Assembly (NCBI GenBank): GCA_018920185.1
Contig: JAHLMT010000002.1
Coordinates: 62,001 to 126,000 of the forward strand
Direction: 5' to 3'
Source of the DNA: Candidatus Aenigmatarchaeota archaeon
Lineage (GTDB): Archaea > Aenigmatarchaeota > Aenigmatarchaeia > CG10238-14 > SCSR01
DNA: 64,000 bases
Shown here: piece after piece, positions 27,394-37,121 of the stretch
How positions within the stretch are numbered: the first letter of the stretch is position 1
How the letters are laid out: each line of letters starts with the position of its first letter
Program-made: the position numbers and the translations under genes
Notes under the pieces: generated by a model
Seen by the model: the letters and a program-made list of their open reading frames with translations, nothing else
What the model was told of the DNA's origin: nothing
Databases searched by the model: none

Positions 27394-28444
27394 AATCTTT
27401 TCTTTGCTCCTCTAGTTCAGGCGGTAGTTCTGCATAAACATATTCAAACATATCTAAAGGCATTAACGGTGGAACAGATTCGAACTTCTTTACAGCTTCG
27501 TTAACTTTTGCTTTAGCACTATCCCAAACTTCCTTCTCATAATCTTCGCTCCATATGCCTTCCCCTTCCATGTATTTTTTCAATCTATCAATAGGATCTT
27601 TTTTCTTCCATTCCTCAACTTCTCTCGGATCACGATACCTTTTCCAATCATCTGCAGTAGTATGATTTTCCATTCTGTAAGTATAACATTCGATAAAAGT
27701 TGGTCCTTTACCAGCTCTCGCCTTTTCTACAGCATCCTTAGTAACTTTAAAAACTGCGAAAACATCATTACCATCAACTAAAATTCCGTCAAATCCATAA
27801 GCAAATGCTTTTTGAGCCAATGTTTCACTTGCCGTCTGTCGAGAACGAGGAACAGATATAGCCCATTGATTATTCTGACAGATAAAAACACAGGGGACTT
27901 TAAAAACTCCTGCAAAATTCATCCCTTCATGAAAATCTCCTTTGCTGGTAGCACCATCACCAAAGTAGGTAACAACAACATTTTTTCTCCCTTGTAATTT
28001 CATCGCCCATGCAATTCCAACAGCATGAGGAACTTGAGTACCAACAGGAATAGCAACAGGCAGGGCATTTCTTCCTTCAAGAATTTTCATCCCTCTTTCG
28101 TCACCAGCCCAATATTGATAAAGACCTTCCATCGGAAAACCTAAAGTTATGAAAACACCATTTTCTCTAAAAGAAGGAACAATCCAATCATCTTTTTGCA
28201 ATGCCAAAACAGAACCTATTTGTGATGCCTCCTGCCCTAGTAAAGAAGCATAAGTCAAAATTCTCCCCTCTCGTTGCAATTTCAATGCAACATCATCAAA
28301 AACACGAGAAAGAACCATTAGCTCGTACATTCTTTTAATATCCTCATTCTTTAATTGCGGCATTTCGCGTGTATTTACAATCTTTCCATCTTCATTAAGA
28401 ATTTGAAACATTTCCAATTTTGGTTTTACTTCCCTTTTCGGCAT
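27386..28444 (-). CDS. 2-oxoacid dehydrogenase E1 alpha (start likely MPKREV at 28444, not 28528)
   Basis: GDGATSKGDFHEGMNFAGVFKVPCVFICQNNQWAISVPRSRQTASETLAQKA; ThDP-binding GDG...NN motif. Confidence 0.93.
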   Translation of the reverse strand: MPKREVKPKLEMFQILNEDGKIVNTREMPQLKNEDIKRMYELMVLSRVFDDVALKLQREGRILTYASLLGQEASQIGSVLALQKDDWIVPSFRENGVFITLGFPMEGLYQYWAGDERGMKILEGRNALPVAIPVGTQVPHAVGIAWAMKLQGRKNVVVTYFGDGATSKGDFHEGMNFAGVFKVPCVFICQNNQWAISVPRSRQTASETLAQKAFAYGFDGILVDGNDVFAVFKVTKDAVEKARAGKGPTFIECYTYRMENHTTADDWKRYRDPREVEEWKKKDPIDRLKKYMEGEGIWSEDYEKEVWDSAKAKVNEAVKKFESVPPLMPLDMFEYVYAELPPELEEQRKDFE

Positions 28445-28476
28445 TAATTTAATTTTTAAAATTAGATTAAATAAAG

Positions 28477-29316
28477 TTAAATAACCCGATAAACTTTGGA
28501 TTCTGGATAAAATAAATCTGCTAAGCAATATCCTAAACCTTTTTGAAGATGTGGTCTTTTATCATTGGGACGAACGATACCAGAAGAAATCCAATTTGGA
28601 TTCATGTATTTTGCAGATGCTAATTCTCTTGCCTTTTCCATTAAATCTTCATACTCATCCACAGGCATTTGAGTATATTTACCATCAGTTAATCTTTCTA
28701 AAATCTTTTGTCGAAGTAATAATTCATCATTTACTTTAATGATATCTTCAAGGGTAGGTAATTGCTCTATATACTTAAGTTCACCTTTTCTGAGCCTGAT
28801 GAGCTGATTTAAAAAATCTGGATTCTGTTTAAATTTCATAATCACACCATGATACAACACACTTTTTGTATTCCAATCAACACTAAATCCAGCTAGAACA
28901 TTTGGTGCATGCGTCTTTTCGGTAGTTCTTATACTAAACCAATTTCCAATGTATAATGGGGGTGCACCTAAATCTCTTAATGCTTGTGCTATGCGACTAG
29001 CTAGTTTTAAATGTACATCCTCAGGATTTGAATAATTTGCTGTAGGTGAAGCTATAGATAAACAAAATACTCTATGATCACAATAAATTGCTGATCCAAC
29101 TGTTTGCCTCCTCGTTAAGTGTATTCCATGCGCTCTGATAAAACTTTCATTTATATCTGACAAATCTTCATTAATTGCAACTGTAACTGCTGGAGGTGAA
29201 ATTTCGAACATACGAATAAAGTTATCACCATCTATCGCATGTTCAGTTAAAACTTCATCTAAGGCTAAACTTGTGTACTGATCTATTTTTTGAAAACCCA
29301 AATAGTAATTTTCCAT
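28477..29316 (-). CDS. divergent lipoate/biotin-protein ligase A-like protein
   Basis: GFQKIDQYTSLALDEVL...LTRRQTVGSAIYCDHRVFCLSIA...KSVLYHGVIMKF; resembles the LplA fold with altered motifs. Confidence 0.65.
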   Translation of the reverse strand: MENYYLGFQKIDQYTSLALDEVLTEHAIDGDNFIRMFEISPPAVTVAINEDLSDINESFIRAHGIHLTRRQTVGSAIYCDHRVFCLSIASPTANYSNPEDVHLKLASRIAQALRDLGAPPLYIGNWFSIRTTEKTHAPNVLAGFSVDWNTKSVLYHGVIMKFKQNPDFLNQLIRLRKGELKYIEQLPTLEDIIKVNDELLLRQKILERLTDGKYTQMPVDEYEDLMEKARELASAKYMNPNWISSGIVRPNDKRPHLQKGLGYCLADLFYPESKVYRVI

Positions 29317-29383
29317 ATCTTTTTATTCTGTATTAGTTTTTTTATTCCTATTATTTTATTTTATTTTATTCCGAATTTTAATT

Positions 29384-30373
29384 ATGACACAAATTTCAGT
29401 AGCTTTTACAGGAGACGTAATGCTCGGTAGAGTTGTTAATGAATATATTAATCGCTATGGACCAAAATATCCTTGGGGTGATGTCCTACCAATAATTAAA
29501 AAAGCTGACTTATCTTTCATCAACTTAGAATGTGTTATAACATCCCACAAACAAAAATCAAAAATGATAAAACCATTTTACTTTAGAGCAGACCTAAAAG
29601 CAATAGAAGTATTAAAAGTTGCTGGTATAGATTATGTTTCCCTTGCTAACAATCATTCTTTAGATTTTCAAGAAAAAGGTTTACTAGATTGTATTGAGTT
29701 ATTAGACAAATCTGGAATTAAACATGCGGGTGCCGGAAATAATTTGAAAGAAGCATCTAAACCAGCTATTTTAGAATCAAAAGGAGTCAAATTCGCAGTT
29801 TTATCTTACGCAGATTACCCCGAAGAATGGAAAGCACTAGAAACCAAAGGAGGAATTAACCACACGCCTATAACACTAGATGAAAAATATTTTTCACAAG
29901 TAAGAAATTCTATTAAACAAGCAAGACAACAAGCAGATTTTGTTATCTTCTCAATCCACTGGGGACCTAACATGCGTCAGTATCCTACAGAAGAATTCAT
30001 AGAATTTGCCCATGCTGTAATGGATGCTAGTGTAGATATTTTTCATGGCCATTCTGCTCACGTATTTCAACCAATAGAAATCTATAAAGGAAAACCAATT
30101 TTTTACGATTGCGGTGATTTTATTGACGATTATGCTGTAGATCCCGAGTTAAGAAATGACTACGCTTTACTTTATTTTGTTGTTATTGATGAAGGGAAAA
30201 AGAAAATAGAAAGAATTGAATTGTTGCCTTGTTTCATACATTCTTACAAATGTCAAGTTAATTTAGCTAAAGAAGAAATTTTCCAAGAAATTGTAAATAA
30301 AGTAAAAGAATTATCCAAATTTTTCCAAACAAAAGTTAAATTAGTTAAAAATAAACTTGTGATAAATTTATAA
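29384..30373 (+). CDS. CapA family protein (calcineurin-like, poly-gamma-glutamate synthesis related)
   Basis: AFTGDVMLGRVVN...DLSFINLECVIT...VSLANNHSLDFQEKGL...SIHWGPNMRQYPTEEF...HGHSAHVFQPIEIYKGKPIFYDCGDFIDD. Confidence 0.93.
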   Translation: MTQISVAFTGDVMLGRVVNEYINRYGPKYPWGDVLPIIKKADLSFINLECVITSHKQKSKMIKPFYFRADLKAIEVLKVAGIDYVSLANNHSLDFQEKGLLDCIELLDKSGIKHAGAGNNLKEASKPAILESKGVKFAVLSYADYPEEWKALETKGGINHTPITLDEKYFSQVRNSIKQARQQADFVIFSIHWGPNMRQYPTEEFIEFAHAVMDASVDIFHGHSAHVFQPIEIYKGKPIFYDCGDFIDDYAVDPELRNDYALLYFVVIDEGKKKIERIELLPCFIHSYKCQVNLAKEEIFQEIVNKVKELSKFFQTKVKLVKNKLVINL

Positions 30374-30403
30374 ATATATTCTAGTTTAATTTACTCGATT
30401 AAG

Positions 30404-31048
30404 ATGTCTGAAAAAATCTGTCCAAATTGCGGTGAAAGTATTAAAAAAGATTGGGAATTTTGTCCACATTGCGGAGAAAAAATTGAATCTGAGACGAGAA
30501 AAAAAGAAATATTTCCTTTCGGAAGTATTTTTGACGATATTGAAAAAGAGTTTGAAAGAATAGACAAGATGTTCGGGTTTGATTTTTTAAAGTTCCCTAG
30601 TTTCAAAATGAAACCTGGTATGAGAAGCGGTGGTATTAGCATAACCATTCAGAGTGGAACTGGTATGAAACCAAAGGTAGAAATAAAAACATCAGGTGAA
30701 TACAAAAAATTAGAACCAGAATTAAAAAGAAAGCTCGGAATTAAACCTGCTATAGAAGAAGTTGAAGAAGAAAAAACAGAAAAGAAAAAACATGAAATCA
30801 AATCACCAAAGATTACCGAAGAACCTGAATCTGAAGTTCAAACTGTAGGAAACAAACAAATAATTTCTATCAAATTACCTGATGTAAAAAGCGAGGATGA
30901 TATAGATGTTAAAAGATTAGAACAAAGCATAGAAGTGAAGGCCTTCGCTGGTGACAAAGCATATTTTAAACTTATCCCTATTCCTACAGACTCAAATGTC
31001 AGTAAAAAATTTAAAGATGGTATTCTAAAAATAGAAATCGAACGGTGA
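30404..31048 (+). CDS. zinc-ribbon protein with C-terminal Hsp20/CS-like domain
   Basis: MSEKICPNCGESIKKDWEFCPHCGEKIE; C-term IISIKLPDVKSEDDIDVKRLEQSIEVKAFAGDKAYFKLIPIPTDSNVSKKFKDGILKIEIER. Confidence 0.72.
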   Translation: MSEKICPNCGESIKKDWEFCPHCGEKIESETRKKEIFPFGSIFDDIEKEFERIDKMFGFDFLKFPSFKMKPGMRSGGISITIQSGTGMKPKVEIKTSGEYKKLEPELKRKLGIKPAIEEVEEEKTEKKKHEIKSPKITEEPESEVQTVGNKQIISIKLPDVKSEDDIDVKRLEQSIEVKAFAGDKAYFKLIPIPTDSNVSKKFKDGILKIEIER

Positions 31049-31051
31049 AGA

Positions 31052-32416
31052 ATGCCAGAGATTAAAGAAATCTCTGAGTCTATGCGTGAATGGGAAAGAG
31101 TTGCCGCCCATTCGCATATTTCTGGTCTGGGTTTAGATGGTTTGAAAGCAAAACCTATGGCAGCAGGTATGGTTGGACAGATAGAAGCCAGAGAGGCTGC
31201 AGGTCTAGTAGTCAGGTTAGTTAAAGAAGGAAAATTTGCCGGTAGGGCAGTTTTACTTGCAGGTCCTCCAGGAACAGGGAAGACAGCTATTGCAATGGGA
31301 ATAGCAAAAGAATTGGGTAGAGATGTACCTTTTGTTCCATTAGCAGCCAGTGAAATATTCTCAACTGACATAAGGAAAACAGAATTTCTAACTCAGACTT
31401 TAAGAAAAGCTATTGGCGCAAGAATTCATGAAATGAGGAAAATATATGAAGGTGAGGTAAAGGAAATAAACATAGAAACAGCACAGCATCCTTACAATCC
31501 TTATCAAAAAATTCCTGTAGGTGCTATAATAAAAATTGCAACAAAAGATGAAAGCAAAAAATTAACAATGGACCAAAGCTTTGCTATGCAATTGATTCAA
31601 CAAAATATAGAAACAGGAGATGTTGTTAACATCGATGTTGATGGTGGGAGAATTGTTAAAATAGGGAAAAGTAAAGAATCTGCAGAAGAAAAAAAGCTAG
31701 ATTTAAGTGCAACCCAGCTTATAGATGTACCTAAAGGAAAAGTTCTGAAAGAGAAAGAATTTATTTATCCAGTTACTTTGCACGCTCTTGATGTGGCAAG
31801 TGCCAGGCAAGGCGAGGACATTTTCAGCATATTTTTCGGTGGAAGAGAATCTAAAGAAATCGAACCTGAGGTTAGAAAACAAGTGGATGAGTATGTGAAA
31901 TCATTAGTTCAAGAAGGAAGATGTGAACTATTACCTGGTGTTGTTTTTATCGACGAGTGCAGCATGCTTGATATTGAAACATTTGCATTTCTTAATAGAG
32001 CTCTGGAGCAAGAGTTATCACCCATTATTATTTTTGCAACAAATCGAGGATTTTCAACAATTAGAGGGACTGATATCAAAGCAGCACATGGTATGCCACT
32101 TGATCTAGTCGATAGGTTGTTGATAATAAATACCAAACCGTATGGAAAAGAAGACATTAGAAAAATCGTAGAGACAAGAGCGAAAGCTGAAAAGATTAAA
32201 CTAACAGACGAAGCTTTAGAATATCTGACCGAAGTTGGTGCTAGAACTAGCTTAAGATATTCGATTCAGTTGCTTGCTCCTGCCTTTGAATTTGCAAAAG
32301 AGAATAATTCAGAAAAAATAGAGAAAGAACATATTATTTATGTTGAGAAATTGTTTGTTGATGTCAAAAAGTCTGTTGAATATCTTAAGGAATATGAAAG
32401 TCATTTTTTGGCATGA
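31052..32416 (+). CDS. TIP49/RuvB-like (RuvBL) AAA+ ATPase
   Basis: AHSHISGLGLD...MVGQIEAREAAGLVVRLVKEGKFAGRAVLLAGPPGTGKTAIAMGIAKELG; VPFVPLAASEIFSTDIRKTEFLTQTLRKAIG; LPGVVFIDECSMLDIETFAFLNRALE. Confidence 0.95.
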   Translation: MPEIKEISESMREWERVAAHSHISGLGLDGLKAKPMAAGMVGQIEAREAAGLVVRLVKEGKFAGRAVLLAGPPGTGKTAIAMGIAKELGRDVPFVPLAASEIFSTDIRKTEFLTQTLRKAIGARIHEMRKIYEGEVKEINIETAQHPYNPYQKIPVGAIIKIATKDESKKLTMDQSFAMQLIQQNIETGDVVNIDVDGGRIVKIGKSKESAEEKKLDLSATQLIDVPKGKVLKEKEFIYPVTLHALDVASARQGEDIFSIFFGGRESKEIEPEVRKQVDEYVKSLVQEGRCELLPGVVFIDECSMLDIETFAFLNRALEQELSPIIIFATNRGFSTIRGTDIKAAHGMPLDLVDRLLIINTKPYGKEDIRKIVETRAKAEKIKLTDEALEYLTEVGARTSLRYSIQLLAPAFEFAKENNSEKIEKEHIIYVEKLFVDVKKSVEYLKEYESHFLA

Positions 32417-32425
32417 TAAAGTTTT

Positions 32426-32698
32426 TTATTTTCCTAAAGCCCATTTCTTCAAAGTCTCGTAATCAACAGCTCCACAAATCCATTGCCCAGTCTTAGTGTT
32501 AAAGAAGAAAGGCACTCCACCACAAAATCCTCTGTCATACTTTTCCATTAGCTTTGCATTTTCAGCATTATGCCAAACTTCTAGTTCTTTAATTTTTACT
32601 TTTTCTTCTTTCTCTAGTTTTTGGACTAATGGTTTCATCTCATTGCAGTGAGGACATTCCCTTCCAGTAAAGAACAGCAATTCTTCCATATATCTCAA
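32426..32698 (-). CDS. thioredoxin/glutaredoxin-like protein
   Basis: LLFFTGRECPHCNEMKPLVQKLE (CPHC). Confidence 0.75.
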   Translation of the reverse strand: MRYMEELLFFTGRECPHCNEMKPLVQKLEKEEKVKIKELEVWHNAENAKLMEKYDRGFCGGVPFFFNTKTGQWICGAVDYETLKKWALGK

Positions 32699-32789
32699 AC
32701 TAAATTTAGAGTTTGATTTATATAAAAATTTCTCTTCAATGTTAAATAAATATGAGAAAATCCAAGGGTGTTAGCTAATTTAAAAATTA

Positions 32790-34172
32790 TTACTTAGTCA
32801 CGGATACAACACGAGATTTTTTATAATACTTCACCAACTGTTGTATAGCTCTTACAGCATCCTCAGGATAAGTGTAAGTTGGAATACCATTTTCTTCTAA
32901 ATTTCTTCTCATTACTTCTGTATACTCGCCCCCCGCCGACACAACAACAATAGGTTTTTTCTTCAAATCATTCGCTTCAATCAAAATATCCACTATATCC
33001 GTTGCTATTAATGGAGTTTGTACTAGAACTATTATTAACAAAATATCAATATTCTCATCCTTCATGCATGCATCTATGCAAAGCTTGTACCTTGCAGAAG
33101 TAGCATCACCAACTAAATCCAAAGGGTTTTCTATGTTAATTATCTTCGGTAGATTTTTCCTTAATTCTTTCTTAGTTTCATTTGAAAGTTTGGCAAGTTC
33201 AACACCATTTTTTGCCATGGCATCTACAGCAAGAATCCCATATCCCCCACCGTTAGTCATTACTTGTACCCTTCCACCTTTTGGTGGAATGCATTTCTCA
33301 AGAATTTTTGCAAAGTTAAACATATCTTCCAAATTTTCCGCACGAATAATTCCAGATTGTTTGAAGACACCAAAGTAAATTTCAGCACTTCCGGCTAATG
33401 AGCCTGTATGTGATAACGTAGCTTTAGCTCCAGCTTCTGTTACACCACCTTTAATTGCAATAATCGGTTTTTTCTTTGAGACTTTTTTACAAACTTCCAA
33501 GAATTTTCTACCATCTTTTACAGCTTCTATATACAGGCAGATAACTTTTGTATTCTCATCATCACCAAGATAATCTATCAGATCACTTTCATCAACGTCA
33601 ACAGCATTACCGTAACTGATAAATTTTGCAAAACCATACCCTTCTGCAGTAGCCAAATCAACAATAGAAGAACCAACGGCTCCCGACTGACAAACAAAAG
33701 ATATAACACCTTCCTTTGGTCTACTCATTCTAAATCTGGGTAAAAATAGCGAGTCAATTCTAGAATAAGCATCAAACACACCTAAAGCATTCGGTCCAAT
33801 AACTCTTAATTTATATCTTTTTATAACATTTTCCAATTTCTTTTCGAGCTTGTAATTACCAACTTCTTTGAAACCAGCACTGATAATAATTATATTTTGT
33901 ATTTTCTTTCTTCCACATTCTTCTAAAACCTTAGGAACAATTTCGGCAGGAACAGCAACAATAGCTAATTCAATCTTTTCAGGTATATCCAAAACAGAAG
34001 CATAAGAACGGTAATTCAAGATGTTCTCTGCATTTGGATTAACTACAAATATTTTTCCTCTGTAACCACCATCAATAAAATTTCTGAAAATTACATGACC
34101 TACCTTATTTGGGTCTCTTGACACTCCAATTATAGCTACACTCTGAGCGTTGAAAAAATTATCTAAACTCAT
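32790..34172 (-). CDS. acyl-CoA synthetase (NDP/ADP-forming) alpha subunit
   Basis: SVAIIGVSRDPNKVGHVIFRNFIDGGYRGKIFVVNPN; CQSGAVGSSIVD; THTGSLAGS-like LSHTGSLAGSAEIY. Confidence 0.93.
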   Translation of the reverse strand: MSLDNFFNAQSVAIIGVSRDPNKVGHVIFRNFIDGGYRGKIFVVNPNAENILNYRSYASVLDIPEKIELAIVAVPAEIVPKVLEECGRKKIQNIIIISAGFKEVGNYKLEKKLENVIKRYKLRVIGPNALGVFDAYSRIDSLFLPRFRMSRPKEGVISFVCQSGAVGSSIVDLATAEGYGFAKFISYGNAVDVDESDLIDYLGDDENTKVICLYIEAVKDGRKFLEVCKKVSKKKPIIAIKGGVTEAGAKATLSHTGSLAGSAEIYFGVFKQSGIIRAENLEDMFNFAKILEKCIPPKGGRVQVMTNGGGYGILAVDAMAKNGVELAKLSNETKKELRKNLPKIINIENPLDLVGDATSARYKLCIDACMKDENIDILLIIVLVQTPLIATDIVDILIEANDLKKKPIVVVSAGGEYTEVMRRNLEENGIPTYTYPEDAVRAIQQLVKYYKKSRVVSVTK

Positions 34173-34205
34173 GATAATTTATTATTAGAAACTATATTTT
34201 TATCT

Positions 34206-34829
34206 ATGCGAGTTTTGTTAGGCAAGGATGCTGAAAAGTTCCTTAAAGGATTGCCTCTTGCCAAGAGTTTTCTAATAAAAAATCTAAGAGAATTGATAAA
34301 AATCAAGAAATACCCTGTAGTAATGAAATTAATCTCACCCCGAGCTATACACAAAACCGAAGTAGGTGGAGTGAAGATAGTCGACAATTTACAAGAAGCA
34401 CAAGAAACTTTCAATCAATTTGTTAAATTAGCCAAAACGAAAAGAATGAAGTTGATAGGAATTTTAATCCAAGAATACGTCAAAGGAAGAGAGTTTATCA
34501 TAGGAATTAAAAAAGATCCTACTTTTGGCCATGTGATAATGTTTGGTGCTGGCGGAATTTTTGTAGAAGCTTTGAAAGATGTGACATTTAGAGTCTGTCC
34601 TATATCAAAAGAGGATGCAGAAAGCATGCTATATGATTTAAAGAATCAATGGCTGCTCTCAGGTACACGAGGAGAAAAACCGGTTAATACTAAACTATTG
34701 AAGCAAATTCTTGTAAAAGTTTCTAGATTACCACAGAAATATAAAAACATAGAAGAACTTGATATTAATCCTTTAATGGTTAGTGAAAAGTCTGTAAAAA
34801 TAGTTGATGTAAGAATTCTGATGAAATAG
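34206..34829 (+). CDS. acyl-CoA synthetase (NDP/ADP-forming) beta subunit, ATP-grasp
   Basis: YPVVMKLISPRAIHKTEVGGVKI...VKGREFIIGIKKDPTFGHVIMFGAGGIFVEALKDVTFRVCPISKEDAE. Confidence 0.93.
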   Translation: MRVLLGKDAEKFLKGLPLAKSFLIKNLRELIKIKKYPVVMKLISPRAIHKTEVGGVKIVDNLQEAQETFNQFVKLAKTKRMKLIGILIQEYVKGREFIIGIKKDPTFGHVIMFGAGGIFVEALKDVTFRVCPISKEDAESMLYDLKNQWLLSGTRGEKPVNTKLLKQILVKVSRLPQKYKNIEELDINPLMVSEKSVKIVDVRILMK

Positions 34830-35337
34830 TCCATCTATCTGCCTTTCTCAATTCTTTAAATTCTCGTGTGTAATCTCTCAAGGAACTACCATCCCTAAAT
34901 GGCAAAGCTAAAAACTCTTGTTTAGCACCATCTAAACAGTAACATTCCCATGTATAAGTTCTTTGTTTCTTGACAGACATCTGAATATCCCCGAGTATTT
35001 CGATATTATCTGATACCCGAAATCGTTCCAACTCTCTTAACATTTCTTCATCTATGCGATCTTTAGGTTTGTGATTAAAAGTTTCTACCAATCTTATTTC
35101 ATTTTTACGTAACCTAAAAATACAAAGAGCTGTAGGTTCTTTTCTATTAAGAAACTTTTTAAGAGTTATGTTACGATCAAATGCGTACCATACAGCAATG
35201 AGAAAATCTGATGTCAAATAAAGTCGATTTGCTGGAGAAGCTCTTAAAGTTCCGTTAAATGGTTCTAATAAATAATTAAAAACTTTATCAGGTGTATACA
35301 AAACTGCACTTCCGTGATATAGATATGGTGAACTCAT
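34780..35337 (-). CDS. hypothetical protein, possible ADP-ribosyltransferase-like fold
   Basis: LYHGSAVLYTPDKVFNYL...RLYLTSDFLIAVWYAFDR; 3' end overlaps the acyl-CoA synthetase beta end by about 50 bp, tail-to-tail. Confidence 0.5.
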   Translation of the reverse strand: MSSPYLYHGSAVLYTPDKVFNYLLEPFNGTLRASPANRLYLTSDFLIAVWYAFDRNITLKKFLNRKEPTALCIFRLRKNEIRLVETFNHKPKDRIDEEMLRELERFRVSDNIEILGDIQMSVKKQRTYTWECYCLDGAKQEFLALPFRDGSSLRDYTREFKELRKADRWTISSEFLHQLFLQTFH

Positions 35338-35355
35338 AAAAATGATAAAAAGAAT

Positions 35356-36507
35356 TTATTCCCTTTCCTTATTCTGCTTTACTCTCTCTTGTGCAATCTT
35401 TAATGCAGCATCTCTCGGTTTTACATTTTCTTTTCTAGCTCTATCCAAAACAATCTTCACATTCCTTTTTATCTTCTTCTCAACTAGCTCAAACATTTTC
35501 TTAGGATTATATCCGCGATATTCAGCATAAGAAGAAATCACACCCCCAGCATTAGCAACAAAATCTGGAACAACCAAAATTCCACGCTTATGCAAAATTT
35601 CTTCCATTTCAGGTGTTGTAGGAATATTCGCAGCCTCAACAACAATCTTAGCCTTCACATCATTCACATTATCTTTATTAATCACATCCGGTAATGCAGC
35701 AGGTATCAGTATATCAACAGGTAATTCAAAAATTTCTTTATTTGCTAAAACTTTCCCGGGCTTGTAATTAATCACGCTTCCAGTTTTCTCTTTCACATCT
35801 AACAGCTTTTTAACATCCAAACCATTCTCATTATAAATCACACCTTTGCTATCACTAACAGCAATAATCTTTGCCCCAAATTCTGACAAATGTTTTGAAG
35901 CAAAAGTACCAACATTACCAAAACCTTCTATTGCAACTGTAGCATTTTTGATGTTCAATCCAACATAATCAGCTGCTACAGCTGTAGCATGAGCTACACC
36001 GAAACCTGTAGAACCATATTCATGTGGTATTCCACATTTCTCTCCAGGTTTTCCAAATAACTTCATACAAACATTAGCTGGTTTACCGGTGCACGCTTTC
36101 CAGTTACCATTAGCTTCAAAGAACCATTTCATCTCTTCCTCCCCTGTGTTAACATCTGGCCCTGCTATGTAAAGCTTAGGCACAATAGGTTTCAATGCTT
36201 TAGAAAACGCCTGTATCAATGCTTTTTTGCGTTCTTTATTTTTAATATCTTCGGGTGAAGCTTTAATTCCTGCCTTTGCTCCGCCAAATGGTAGTTCAGC
36301 AAGAGCATTCTTCCAAGTCATAGTTCTTGCAAGTCGAAAAATCTCTACAACATCAACAGTAGGAGTCATCCTAATTCCTCCCTTACCCACACCTCGATTT
36401 GTATTATCTATGCATAAAAAACCATGCATCTTTGTTTTAGGATCGTACACCTCTATTATCAGTTCAGGTCCCCACTCGTCTGGTTTAATTTCCTTATTTA
36501 TAATCAT
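35356..36507 (-). CDS. gdhA: Glu/Leu/Phe/Val dehydrogenase (glutamate dehydrogenase)
   Basis: GVGKGGIRMTPTV...MTWKNALAELPFGGAKAGI...AGPDVNTGEEEMKWF...AIEGFGNVGTFASKHLSEFGAKIIAVSDSKG. Confidence 0.94.
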   Translation of the reverse strand: MIINKEIKPDEWGPELIIEVYDPKTKMHGFLCIDNTNRGVGKGGIRMTPTVDVVEIFRLARTMTWKNALAELPFGGAKAGIKASPEDIKNKERKKALIQAFSKALKPIVPKLYIAGPDVNTGEEEMKWFFEANGNWKACTGKPANVCMKLFGKPGEKCGIPHEYGSTGFGVAHATAVAADYVGLNIKNATVAIEGFGNVGTFASKHLSEFGAKIIAVSDSKGVIYNENGLDVKKLLDVKEKTGSVINYKPGKVLANKEIFELPVDILIPAALPDVINKDNVNDVKAKIVVEAANIPTTPEMEEILHKRGILVVPDFVANAGGVISSYAEYRGYNPKKMFELVEKKIKRNVKIVLDRARKENVKPRDAALKIAQERVKQNKERE

Positions 36508-36713
36508 AAATACTCTTTTGTCTTGCCAACCCTTATATTTTCATTAAGTTAAAACATGCCATGAACACTGTCTATCACATATAAAATTCTATTGATTTCG
36601 GTAAGTTTATATATCATGAAAGACTGCATAAACTTACTATATTTCACGACATAATAGTTGTAATGTATATAATGTAAAACCAAAAAATATTTATATTCAT
36701 ATACTACTTATTA

Positions 36714-37121
36714 GTGATGAAAATAAATGAGGTGAAACACATGGTAAAAAAACCAATAAACACCATCGCAGCTTTACTGCTTTTATTTGGTTTAGGATAT
36801 GGTATAGGACGTGGTGTTGATATTTTCAGACAATATGAAAGATCCAATGTGTCTGCTCGTATAGAAAGAGCATACAACTCAGATCAAGATTCCGATATTA
36901 AAGTTGTGAACAAGAATGATATCAAAAACTCATGTTCCGTTTATATTCTTGACGCAGGAATACATCTTGTTGATGATACCTGTGACGGTCGAGTTGACAG
37001 GGTAAGAAAAGATGGCAAAATAGGAAAAATCCTCCTTACCTATAATAAAGACGAATTTCCGCTCGAAGTTATTAAGATGGCGAATGAAATGTATCAGAAA
37101 TATCAGAGAGGAAATAAATGA
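36714..37121 (+). CDS. hypothetical membrane-anchored protein
   Basis: N-terminal TM INTIAALLLLFGLGYGIGRGVDIF; rest polar. Confidence 0.5.
   Translation: MMKINEVKHMVKKPINTIAALLLLFGLGYGIGRGVDIFRQYERSNVSARIERAYNSDQDSDIKVVNKNDIKNSCSVYILDAGIHLVDDTCDGRVDRVRKDGKIGKILLTYNKDEFPLEVIKMANEMYQKYQRGNK

Noticed and set aside
28444-28528. N-terminal extension of E1-alpha (MLSRFILSRIQSLSGYLTLFNLILKIKL)
   Set aside because: Overlaps the upstream ligase-like gene and is not family-like; the MPKREV start at 28444 is better.
30838-31371. 177-aa minus-strand ORF
   Set aside because: Antisense to the Hsp20-like and TIP49 genes; low-complexity Pro/Ser/Ala composition typical of a shadow ORF.
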